A model generated the notes under the pieces. It worked only from the letters and a program-made list of their open reading frames with translations. It had not been told where the DNA came from and did no database searches. Made by a program: the position numbers and the translations under genes. Below, piece by piece: positions 1 to 5,097 of a stretch of 9,052 bases of DNA. Source of the stretch: JACQCV01 sp964634555 (GTDB taxonomy: Bacteria; Patescibacteriota; Minisyncoccia; Phycocordibacterales; UBA12445); NCBI GenBank assembly GCA_964634555.1, contig CAZWJJ010000034.1, forward strand, positions 1-9,052, read 5' to 3'. Position 1 is the stretch's first letter, and every line of letters begins with the position of its first letter.

Positions 1-52
1 AAAAAGTGACGGGTTCAATGTGTTTTACTGTATTAATAATGTTAGCAACCAT
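1..52 (-). CDS. Unidentified protein, N-terminal 17 residues only (runs off the window)
   Basis: An ATG at 52-50 opens a frame reading MVANIINTVKHIEPVTF that stays open to the window edge. A strong purine-rich ribosome binding site (AAAGGAGAG on the minus strand, about 57-65) lies 4-5 bases upstream, the best Shine-Dalgarno match in the window. This is the main reason to believe the start. Seventeen residues are too few to assign a family and I do not recognise them. The gene lies 125 bases downstream of prfA on the same strand and may have its own promoter in that gap. Confidence 0.5.
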   Translation of the reverse strand, partial: MVANIINTVKHIEPVTF

Positions 53-126
53 CAATATCTCTCCTTTCTTGATTAACGAGGCGATTCTAATGTTATTGTT
101 AAAGAACTTTGTCCCAACTTTTTAAT

Positions 127-156
127 AGACTACAATATCACGGGTAGTTATGTCAA
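127..156 (-). promoter_or_regulatory. Possible promoter between prfA and the next gene
   Basis: On the minus strand a perfect TTGACA (156-151) is followed after 18 bases by TAGTCT (132-127), a poor -10. An alternative TATTGT with an upstream TG (137-132) is a better -10 but sits only 13 bases from the TTGACA. The -35 is convincing and the -10 is not, so the call is tentative. It would drive the truncated gene at 52-1 with a 5' UTR of about 70 nt. Confidence 0.3.
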
Positions 157-177
157 TAGCAAGACAATCAGATTATC

Positions 178-1176
178 TTATTCCTCCTCAGAACCATCAG
201 CCTCAGTCATCGTCCCTCTTTGGGCCGCCTCTTGCAAGGCCTCCACAATCGGATCAAGATCACCAGCCATAATCTTCTCTATATTGTGCCAAGACTGTTT
301 GATCCGATGATCGGTAATTCGATCCTGAAGAACATTGTAAGTCCGAATCTTCTCCGAACGATCGCCGGTACCGATCTGCCCCTTTCTTTCAGCGGAAAGT
401 TTTTTAGCCTCCCTCTCCTCTTCAAGCTGTTCAAGTTTGGCAATTAAAATACTCATGGCCTTTTCGCGATTTTTAAGCTGACTTCTTTCACTGGTACATC
501 GAACCATTATCCCCGAGGGCTTATGTAAAATATGTACGGCAGTTTCAACCTTATTTACATTCTGGCCGCCAGCTCCACCTGAACGCGAAAAGCCAATCTC
601 CAGATCACTCTCCTTGATCTCGATATTTTTAACGGCACGAATTGGTAAAATAGCAACTGAAGCAGTCGAAGTATGGACTCTGCCCTGTTTCTCGGTCGCA
701 GGAACTCTCTGCACGCGATGAACACCCATCTCATATTTCAACTTACTATAAACTCCATTCTTGCCTTTAATTTCAAAAGAAGCCTCCTTGTATCCACCCA
801 GCTCCGCCTCCGATTGATCGAGCGGCTTGAATGACCAGCCCTTGCTAATCGCATATTTTTCATACATTGAAGCCAGATCTTGAGCAAAAATTGCCGCCTC
901 CTCGCCACCGGCGCCAGCGCGAACTTCCAAGATCACCTCATTAGGATCAGCCGAGGCTTCGCTTTCATCTGCCTTATTTATCTCTTCGATATTTTTGGCG
1001 ATTGCCGAAATATTTTCTTCTAGATATTTAATCTCCGAACCGGCCATATCCGCCAAAGTCGGATCAGAATCCAATAGTTTTTTTGTCTCAGCGACCTCAG
1101 CCATCAAACGATCATACTCATGAAAGAGATAGATGGTTTTAGGATTTGATCGAAATTTTTCTATATCTATTGCCAT
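178..1176 (-). CDS. prfA: Peptide chain release factor 1 (RF1)
   Basis: Recognises UAA and UAG in the ribosomal A site and triggers hydrolysis of peptidyl-tRNA. Visible motifs are the stop-codon-reading tripeptide PAT (residues 159-161, in HRVQRVPATE), which marks RF1 rather than RF2 (SPF), and the catalytic GGQ (203-205, in SGGAGGQNVNKVETAV). The C-terminal part carries the conserved GTGDRSEKIRTYN and DRITDHR segments. The protein has 332 residues against about 355-360 in E. coli and B. subtilis. The shortage is mainly in the N-terminal coiled domain 1, as expected of a streamlined genome. The stop is TAA. The start is the first ATG after the upstream hairpin and has no Shine-Dalgarno; an extended -10 element lies 8 bases before it. 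It follows rpmE, a pairing common in bacteria. The family call is very secure. Confidence 0.97.
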   Translation of the reverse strand: MAIDIEKFRSNPKTIYLFHEYDRLMAEVAETKKLLDSDPTLADMAGSEIKYLEENISAIAKNIEEINKADESEASADPNEVILEVRAGAGGEEAAIFAQDLASMYEKYAISKGWSFKPLDQSEAELGGYKEASFEIKGKNGVYSKLKYEMGVHRVQRVPATEKQGRVHTSTASVAILPIRAVKNIEIKESDLEIGFSRSGGAGGQNVNKVETAVHILHKPSGIMVRCTSERSQLKNREKAMSILIAKLEQLEEEREAKKLSAERKGQIGTGDRSEKIRTYNVLQDRITDHRIKQSWHNIEKIMAGDLDPIVEALQEAAQRGTMTEADGSEEE

Positions 1177-1184
1177 GGGATAAT

Positions 1185-1193
1185 TTTATAACA
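1185..1193 (-). promoter_or_regulatory. Extended -10 promoter of prfA
   Basis: The minus strand reads TGTTATAAA (1193-1185), an extended -10 (TGn plus TATAAA, 5/6 to TATAAT), and the prfA ATG follows 8 bases later. Transcription should begin within about 1-3 nt of the ATG, giving a nearly leaderless mRNA, in keeping with the lack of a Shine-Dalgarno. No good -35 is visible: the expected place falls in the T-rich side of the upstream hairpin. The promoter begins right at the T-run of that hairpin. Confidence 0.45.
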
Positions 1194-1258
1194 AAAAGAT
1201 CCGAAATTAAATTTGACGCAATCAACCGAGAACGATCAAATTTATACCGGATCTTTTT
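1193..1258 (-). terminator. Nested hairpin with T-tract between rpmE and prfA
   Basis: Outer arms AAAAAGATCCG (1193-1203) and CGGATCTTTTT (1248-1258) are exact complements. Inside them AAATTTGA (1209-1216) pairs exactly with TCAAATTT (1236-1243) around a 19-nt loop, with short unpaired stretches of 4-5 nt between the two stems. On the minus strand the structure starts 5 bases after the rpmE stop and ends in TTTTTG, so it probably terminates rpmE transcription. Its A/T ends make it symmetrical, so it could act in both directions. Confidence 0.65.
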
Positions 1259-1263
1259 CTATG

Positions 1264-1503
1264 TTACTTAGCTTTTTTAGAAGCCTTAGGCTTAACTGCG
1301 GCCTTAGCCTGTCGAGCCTTAAATTTCTCAACTCGGCCGGCAACATCGAGAATCTTGCTTCCTTCGCCCGTAAAGAACGGATGACAGTTGCTACAGATCT
1401 CAATTTTTATATTTTCCTTAGTGGAGCCAACAACAAAAGCGTTACCACAGGCGCAGGTAACTTTGGCTTCCGGGAAGTACGTTGGATGTATCTCTTTTTG
1501 CAT
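1264..1503 (-). CDS. rpmE: 50S ribosomal protein L31 (bL31), zinc-binding form
   Basis: A large-subunit protein near the central protuberance that contributes to the bridge between subunits. The 79-residue sequence begins MQKEIHPTYF, the usual L31 start, and has the four zinc ligands of the C+ form: C17 and C19 (CAC) and C37 and C40 (CSNC), followed by HPFFTGE. The last 20 or so residues are a Lys/Ala-rich tail, typical of a flexible basic rRNA-binding extension. It lies immediately upstream of prfA and is separated from it by a hairpin. There is no Shine-Dalgarno. A near-consensus promoter places the start site about 2-4 nt before the ATG. In other bacteria the C+ form can be replaced by a cysteine-free paralogue under zinc starvation; none is visible here. 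Confidence 0.96.
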   Translation of the reverse strand: MQKEIHPTYFPEAKVTCACGNAFVVGSTKENIKIEICSNCHPFFTGEGSKILDVAGRVEKFKARQAKAAVKPKASKKAK

Positions 1504-1512
1504 AGTTGAACC

Positions 1513-1541
1513 AATATACCAAATATTGAGTTTCTTGGCAA
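1513..1541 (-). promoter_or_regulatory. rpmE promoter (near-consensus, leaderless)
   Basis: On the minus strand TTGCCA (1541-1536, 5/6 to TTGACA) is followed by a 17-base spacer and TATATT (1518-1513, 5/6 to TATAAT) preceded by an extended -10 TGG. Only 9 bases separate the -10 from the rpmE ATG (1503), so the mRNA should have a leader of about 2-4 nt. This is one of the two best promoter matches in the window. It lies between the insertion sequence and rpmE, so the insertion did not remove it. Confidence 0.7.
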
Positions 1542-1581
1542 ATAAAACTACATATTTATTCGAGAAAACTCCTTTATTGGT

Positions 1582-1662
1582 GTCATTGCTAGCCTGCGAA
1601 GCAATCTACGTTACTTACCATCTTTTAGAGCAAGAGATTGCTTCGTCGTAACTCCTCATAAT
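1582..1662. repeat. REP-like palindromic repeat, interrupted by the insertion sequence
   Basis: An inner inverted repeat CGAAGCAATCT (1597-1607) and AGATTGCTTCG (1635-1645) is exact over 11 bases with a 27-nt spacer. The outer left end GTCATTGC (1582-1589) finds its exact complement GCAATGAC only at 2733-2740, directly after the right end of the insertion sequence. Each half therefore runs from an AGATTGCTTCG end to a GCAATGAC end, and the element sits within the right half. The sequence resembles dispersed REP-type repeats of the GTCATTGCGAG...GAAGCAATCT kind (from memory). Whether other copies exist in this genome cannot be seen from one window. Confidence 0.6.
1641..1662. repeat. 22-bp direct repeat, left copy
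   Basis: CTTCGTCGTAACTCCTCATAAT abuts the left end of the insertion sequence and recurs at 2751-2772 with one mismatch (C to A at the fourth base). The exact 18-base core GTCGTAACTCCTCATAAT is at 1645-1662 and 2755-2772. It is part of the REP-like repeat and is too long and wrongly spaced to be a simple target-site duplication. Confidence 0.8.
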
Positions 1663-2641
1663 GGGTAATTAGTCCCCTTTTGGTTGATAATTTTCTTGTT
1701 TTTAAAGAAAAAATACCAGCTGAAATATTTATTACGATTCTTCTTTTTGACGCCGCGATGGTTTCTAAAAAGTATTTTGGCGGTAGAGAAAATTCCTTCT
1801 TGCGAATTGCTTGTCGGGGCGATGTTCGGATCATTTAGAAAGTGGGACATATCGGGTACGGCATGAAAAATGAGACTGCGAGCTCGCTGAAGATCACCCC
1901 AAACCTTATGGCAACCGTCTAAAGATTTTACATAAGCACCAAACCGATTTTCCCAAACAGTGAATCTGTTTAAAAAGTTCGCTTTCTCTTTTTTGTTTTT
2001 AATTGCCGTAACCGTGAGAAATATCCCACGTAGCTCTTTGGCGGCAGGATCTTTTGGAAAGCGTCTCAGCCAAGACGTTCCTTGTCTTAAGATATGATAC
2101 AAACATCGTTGGATCAGGATATTTGGCCATATGGCTCGCAGAGCTCTAATTACCTGCATATTTCCATCTATCGTAATGGCCTTAGGATAGCATCCGTTCT
2201 CTTTTAATTCTCTGAAGAGCGAATACGCCATAGCGTAATTCTCTCGTACTCCGAAATCATATTTGATCGTTAATCCTGATAAATAGTCCGTGACCGCATA
2301 GATACAATGTTCATGTCTCAAATATGTTCCGTCGGCAACCAGATACTTAAATTTAGAGTAGTTTAAAGGCTCTTGAGGAGGTTTCTTTCCTAGCCATTCC
2401 GCGATGATTCTCTTTAAAGACTTAAGACTACGCTTGCTTATGTTGTGTAGCTGCCGTACGGAATATCCCTCCATGATCCAATCGCGAAACCACTTTTGTT
2501 CTCGATTGAGCTTATTTAATTTATTGCGAAAAACAAAAGAATTTCCGCATCTTTTACAGATAAATTTCTGTCGTCCGAACGTTGTTTTTCCATTGCGCGA
2601 TAACTCATATTTTAGACACTCAGGACATTTTTTTTGATCAT
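1656..2641 (-). CDS. IS256/Mutator-superfamily DDE transposase, with apparent frameshift near the start
   Basis: Cuts and joins the ends of the surrounding element. The main frame is open from 2678 to the stop at 1656, but its first ATG is at 2474, which would give 272 residues and lose the N-terminus. The same frame upstream encodes a zinc ribbon, CPEC then CKRC about 20 residues later, running straight into the rest. An ATG at 2641 (M-I-K-K) reaches this frame only by a -1 slip on the A8 tract at 2635-2628, giving 328 residues. In 272-residue numbering, the likely catalytic residues are D48 (VADGTYL), D103 (ITIDGN) and E226 (NSQEGIFS). The CxxH motif typical of the IS256/MULE group follows the second D (C124, H127). 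The frame reads through the left terminal repeat and stops 5 bp outside the element. It may be a pseudogene or be expressed by slippage. Confidence 0.75.
1663..1687. repeat. Left terminal inverted repeat of the insertion sequence
   Basis: This 25-base sequence starts GGGTAATTAGTCCCC and ends TTGGTTGA, and is the exact reverse complement of 2708-2732. Twenty-five bases fits the 24-26 bp ends usual for the IS256 family. The match stops at both borders: the next base outward differs (T at 1662 against the complement of G at 2733). The 3' end of the transposase gene reads through this repeat. Confidence 0.93.
2628..2635 (-). other. A8 slippery tract at the 5' end of the transposase gene
   Basis: Eight T on the plus strand, A8 in the mRNA, follow ATG ATC. 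In the ATG frame the ribosome would read MIKKNVLSV and stop. A -1 slip (or one extra A from transcriptional slippage) gives MIKKKCPEC and the whole transposase. Homopolymer runs of this kind drive frameshifting in several IS families. A simple one-base deletion, or an assembly error in the run, would look the same. Confidence 0.6.
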
Positions 2642-2707
2642 GTTGTTGAACTAGTTTAACAACATTATTAAAGCACCTTTATCCTTAAAGCTAAAAGTAT
2701 CATTTCA

Positions 2708-2732
2708 TCAACCAAAAGGGGACTAATTACCC
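2708..2732. repeat. Right terminal inverted repeat of the insertion sequence
   Basis: Starts TCAACC and ends GGGGACTAATTACCC; it is the exact reverse complement of 1663-1687 over 25 bases. It lies upstream of the transposase gene. GCAATGAC, the displaced end of the REP-like repeat, follows immediately at 2733. Confidence 0.93.
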
Positions 2733-2855
2733 GCAATGACAAATAATGATCTTAGTCGTAACTCCTCATAATAACAATTATGGATTTCATACACTGTCTT
2801 TCGTTAAAAATTACTTGTGGCCTATGGCCTAAATAAAATAAATATCTGGCAAAGA
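2733..2855. other. Intergenic remnant holding repeat fragments
   Basis: This 123-base stretch separates the insertion sequence from the stop of the transglycosylase gene. It starts with GCAATGAC, the missing end of the REP-like repeat, and contains the second copy of the 22-bp direct repeat at 2751-2772. AATGATCTT (2745-2753) is repeated inverted as AAGATCATT (2852-2860), which overlaps the last codons of the transglycosylase gene. A small GGCC-TAT-GGCC palindrome lies around 2820-2830. No ORF or terminator of conviction is seen. Confidence 0.5.
2751..2772. repeat. 22-bp direct repeat, right copy
   Basis: Matches 1641-1662 at 21 of 22 bases. It starts 18 bases beyond the right end of the insertion sequence and is followed by AACAATT, unlike the left copy, which runs directly into the element. 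It is probably a second, truncated copy of the REP-like repeat. Confidence 0.8.
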
Positions 2856-4274
2856 TCATTGCGAATCCAGGGTATCGATATCTTTCTGCATCGAATTTGC
2901 CCGCGCTGCTACGCTGGCACCATAACTACCTGTATATCTTCTCCAATTTGCACCGGCATAATATTTAGCGGCGGCACAGCTTTCTTGCGAAGTTTGAGTT
3001 TTATAGATCTGTTTGCAGCCATCAAGAGCATCATTCAGGTAAAGTGCCGTGGCTGTAAAGGCATCTAAGTTATCAAACGGCGAAGCAAAAGAAGATTTAG
3101 TAACAGATTCAACTCTACTCTTGTAACCGGTTTGTGCGCCCACATCCCACCATGTCTTAGGCATAAATTGCGAAGGCCCCATAGCGCCGCCATATTGACC
3201 GTCTTTTGATATGGGGCAAGAAACCGGTGTCGTATTTGGATCCTTGCCTATATTTTGCATAATATACATAAACGAAGGCTTCTGGGAATCGCTCATAACT
3301 GTGGCACTCAGATTATTCCATGGCGTATTATAAAAACATTTACCGAGATTTTTACCAATCACGCCGTTCATCCCTGACTCTTGAGTCAAGATTGATAAAA
3401 CAAATGCGGCCCGAATACCAATAGCATTCTCTGCCACCCTCACCAGCTTCAAAGCATCACCAAAAGCCAACTCCCCTCCGCCAGTAATCTTCAAAATTCG
3501 ATTCTTAATTTCGTTCACCAGAGCGATCTTTTTTGCAAGAACATCCTTATAAATCTTCTCCTGTCCCTTACTTTCTTTCAAAATTCTATTCTTCTCATCT
3601 TGAATGACCTGCTGTTTTCTCTGATCAATCACCTGAAGAGCTTTTAAAGCTTTTTCCTTATCCTGTTTATCCTGAAGATCTTTTTTATTTTGTTCTGCTG
3701 TTGACTTAGCTTGTTTTATTGAGGAAACGGTATTACCTATGGAATATTCTAGCGAATCAAAAGTACCGAGATCTTGATAAAATTCTGAAATATTTTGACT
3801 CGTCAAAATGACCTCCACTAATGATGCCGCTTCAACTTCGTTTGTTTTCTTAATGAGTTCGGCCGTTGTGCTTTTCAAACTATCTATCTTAGTTAAAAGA
3901 TCGTCTATAACTTGCCCCTTCTGATCTATGCTATTGTCTAAAGTCGCGATAGTCAGGTCTCGAGCTTTAATCTCAAACGTATTTTGATTTATTTTGTAAC
4001 CTAAAATACTTAGATCTCTTTCTAGGTTTGTTGACTCCATCGCCTTAACATGAAGCAGATCTGTTTGCTGTTGAATATCAGCCTGACACTGCCTTAGTCG
4101 CGCTTGCAACATATCTTGAGTCTCATTATCGGTTACAGAATCACAAGAAGCCGGATCAGCTGCTTCAGCAAAGATAACACCACTAAACAGTAAAAATATG
4201 ATGGATATCGAAATCAAAAACAACCAATATATTAACTGCTGATCTGCTTTTTTATGTACAAAAAAAATCCCCAT
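2856..4274 (-). CDS. Secreted coiled-coil lytic murein transglycosylase
   Basis: Cleaves the glycan chain of peptidoglycan outside the cytoplasmic membrane. Residues 12-36 form a hydrophobic segment ending in FAEA-ADP, a plausible signal peptidase site near residue 38, though an uncleaved anchor is possible. Residues about 50-260 are charged and heptad-like, a long coiled coil as in PcsB/CwlO-type hydrolases. The catalytic domain occupies 270-465: LTQESGMNG with the probable catalytic glutamate E299, then GGAMGPSQFMPKTWWD (362-377), the MltB/SLT-type signature, and ALYLND (410-415). Six cysteines (44, 63, 313, 353, 420, 433) could form disulfides outside the membrane. There is no Shine-Dalgarno; a -10 element lies 7 bases before the ATG. 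The stop is TGA, in a GCAATGA sequence that resembles the nearby repeat ends. It is predicted to be transcribed separately from rplY. The coiled coil suggests regulation by a divisome partner (inference). Confidence 0.88.
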   Translation of the reverse strand: MGIFFVHKKADQQLIYWLFLISISIIFLLFSGVIFAEAADPASCDSVTDNETQDMLQARLRQCQADIQQQTDLLHVKAMESTNLERDLSILGYKINQNTFEIKARDLTIATLDNSIDQKGQVIDDLLTKIDSLKSTTAELIKKTNEVEAASLVEVILTSQNISEFYQDLGTFDSLEYSIGNTVSSIKQAKSTAEQNKKDLQDKQDKEKALKALQVIDQRKQQVIQDEKNRILKESKGQEKIYKDVLAKKIALVNEIKNRILKITGGGELAFGDALKLVRVAENAIGIRAAFVLSILTQESGMNGVIGKNLGKCFYNTPWNNLSATVMSDSQKPSFMYIMQNIGKDPNTTPVSCPISKDGQYGGAMGPSQFMPKTWWDVGAQTGYKSRVESVTKSSFASPFDNLDAFTATALYLNDALDGCKQIYKTQTSQESCAAAKYYAGANWRRYTGSYGASVAARANSMQKDIDTLDSQ

Positions 4275-4281
4275 CCAATAA

Positions 4282-4310
4282 ATTATAGCCCCGATTCTTG
4301 ATTAAATCAA
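4282..4310 (-). promoter_or_regulatory. Promoter of the transglycosylase gene, inside the preceding hairpin
   Basis: On the minus strand TTGATT (4310-4305, 4/6) is followed by exactly 17 bases and a perfect TATAAT (4287-4282). The ATG comes 7 bases after the -10, so the start site should be at or next to the A of the ATG, giving a leaderless mRNA. Both hexamers lie within the inverted repeat at 4283-4324. Confidence 0.6.
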
Positions 4311-4324
4311 AAGTGGGGCTATAA
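4283..4324 (-). terminator. Hairpin after rplY (terminator-like)
   Basis: TTATAGCCCC (4283-4292) and GGGGCTATAA (4315-4324) pair exactly over 10 bases. A smaller stem (TTGAT/ATCAA around TTA) lies in the loop. It begins about 17 bases after the rplY stop. On the minus strand it is followed by ATTTATTGG, only a moderate U-tract; the seven A on the plus strand (4323-4329) precede it in the sense of transcription. It is probably the rplY terminator but not a textbook one. Confidence 0.5.
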
Positions 4325-4340
4325 AAAAAGTTAGAATTTA

Positions 4341-5006
4341 TTATTTTTTAGGTGTGGTAGAACCTTCAGCGGCCTCCTCGCCCTCTTCAGGCTTCTTACC
4401 CTTCTTTTCAACTTCTATCTTAGATAGATCAACCGGCACAGTCGCCTCTTCGGTCTCTTCTTTTCCAACTGAAACCAGAGCGATAATATCATCAGGCGAA
4501 GCGGTTGTTTTAACCTTAGCATCAACATTGAGATCCTTGACAGTGATCTGGTCTTCCAAGTTAACTATTTTAGAAACATCGACAACAAATTCATGAGGCA
4601 AATCTGCAGGCAAGGCTTCAACCTCGATCTCGTGCATTACCTTAACCAAAACTCCACCGAATGTTTTAGCCGCCGGTGCCACGCCCTCAAATCTAACTGG
4701 GATCGATACTCTTATAAGTCTATCAGCTTTTACCATGTAAAAATCAGCATGGATCGGCTTGCCAGTCACATTATGAACAGAAACCTCCTGGATCAAAACT
4801 TCCCTCTTGCCCTTAGGTTCATGCAGAGAAATAATAGCGGACTCACCGGCCTGCTTCCATACTTTCATGAAATCTTTGGCATCCACAAACAAACTTAAAG
4901 CCTTTTCACCTGATCCGTAAACAACAACGGGCAAAAGACCAGTCTCTCGCTGTTTGTAGAGCTTTTTTCCAAAAATGTCTCGATTTTGCGCCTTTAATTC
5001 AATCAT
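4341..5006 (-). CDS. rplY: 50S ribosomal protein L25 (bL25, TL5/CTC type)
   Basis: Binds 5S rRNA in the large subunit. The 221-residue protein has the two-domain TL5/CTC layout: an N-terminal L25 beta-barrel (about 2-92; LKAQNRDIFGKK, LPVVVYG, HADFYMV) and a C-terminal TL5 domain (about 93-180; IRVSIPVRFEGVAP, LEVEALPADLP-like EVEALPADLPHEFVVDVS). A low-complexity Lys/Glu tail follows (from about 183 to TTPKK). The E. coli form has only the first domain. The start MIELKAQNRD matches the family; the only Shine-Dalgarno-like bases (AGG) touch the ATG and are too close to work. A good promoter lies about 90 bases upstream and the leader between can fold into a hairpin. A terminator-like hairpin follows the gene, so it is probably monocistronic. 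Confidence 0.95.
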   Translation of the reverse strand: MIELKAQNRDIFGKKLYKQRETGLLPVVVYGSGEKALSLFVDAKDFMKVWKQAGESAIISLHEPKGKREVLIQEVSVHNVTGKPIHADFYMVKADRLIRVSIPVRFEGVAPAAKTFGGVLVKVMHEIEVEALPADLPHEFVVDVSKIVNLEDQITVKDLNVDAKVKTTASPDDIIALVSVGKEETEEATVPVDLSKIEVEKKGKKPEEGEEAAEGSTTPKK

Positions 5007-5038
5007 CCTGTTAGAAATTTAAACCAATAAACTCGAGG

Positions 5039-5089
5039 CCTGTATAACACATCGCTTAAACTAGTCTGAATTTCTAGCGTTATAACAGG
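5039..5089 (-). promoter_or_regulatory. Structured 5' leader of rplY
   Basis: In the predicted 5' UTR (about 5091-5007) CCTGTTATAAC (5089-5079) can pair with GTTATACAGG (5048-5039) with one bulged base. Inside, CGCT/AGCG or CTAG/CTAG can extend the stem. The result is a hairpin of about 50 nt starting 1-2 nt after the likely start site. Ribosomal protein genes are often controlled by such leaders, but I know of no described bL25 leader of this shape, so regulation is only suggested. Confidence 0.4.
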
Positions 5090-5097
5090 TTTCCAGA

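Larger units (their letters stand above)
1663..2732 (-). mobile_element. Insertion sequence, IS256/Mutator superfamily, 1070 bp
   Basis: The element is bounded by perfect 25-bp inverted repeats and carries a single transposase gene on the minus strand. The 8-9 bases outside each end do not match (CTCATAAT on the left, GCAATGAC on the right), so the expected target-site duplication is missing. Both flanks instead match pieces of one REP-like repeat. The perfect ends suggest recent activity, while the frameshifted start suggests it is now dead or depends on slippage. It lies between the transglycosylase gene and rpmE and disrupts neither. Confidence 0.88.

Noticed and set aside
53..177. A tRNA or small RNA gene in the gap after prfA
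   Set aside because: No cloverleaf, CCA end or strong hairpin with a T-run was found; only a possible promoter and an RBS.
1213..1651. Plus-strand open frames overlapping rpmE and its upstream region
   Set aside because: They are antiparallel shadows of rpmE or cross the palindromic repeat; they show no family motifs and no ribosome binding site.
1663..2732. 8-9 bp target-site duplication at the insertion sequence ends
   Set aside because: Left flank CTCATAAT and right flank GCAATGAC do not match; only partial AAT similarity is present.
1582..2772. CRISPR array suggested by repeated motifs around the insertion sequence
   Set aside because: There are only two copies of the 22-mer, no regular spacers, and no cas genes; the pattern fits REP-like repeats split by an insertion sequence.
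2815..2835. GGCC-TAT-GGCC palindrome as terminator of the transglycosylase gene
   Set aside because: The stem is only 4-5 bp and no T-run follows directly on the minus strand, so it was not called as a terminator.
4354..4898. Plus-strand open frames opposite rplY
   Set aside because: The rplY reading on the minus strand has clear two-domain homology; the opposite frames are Ser/Thr-rich shadows of it.
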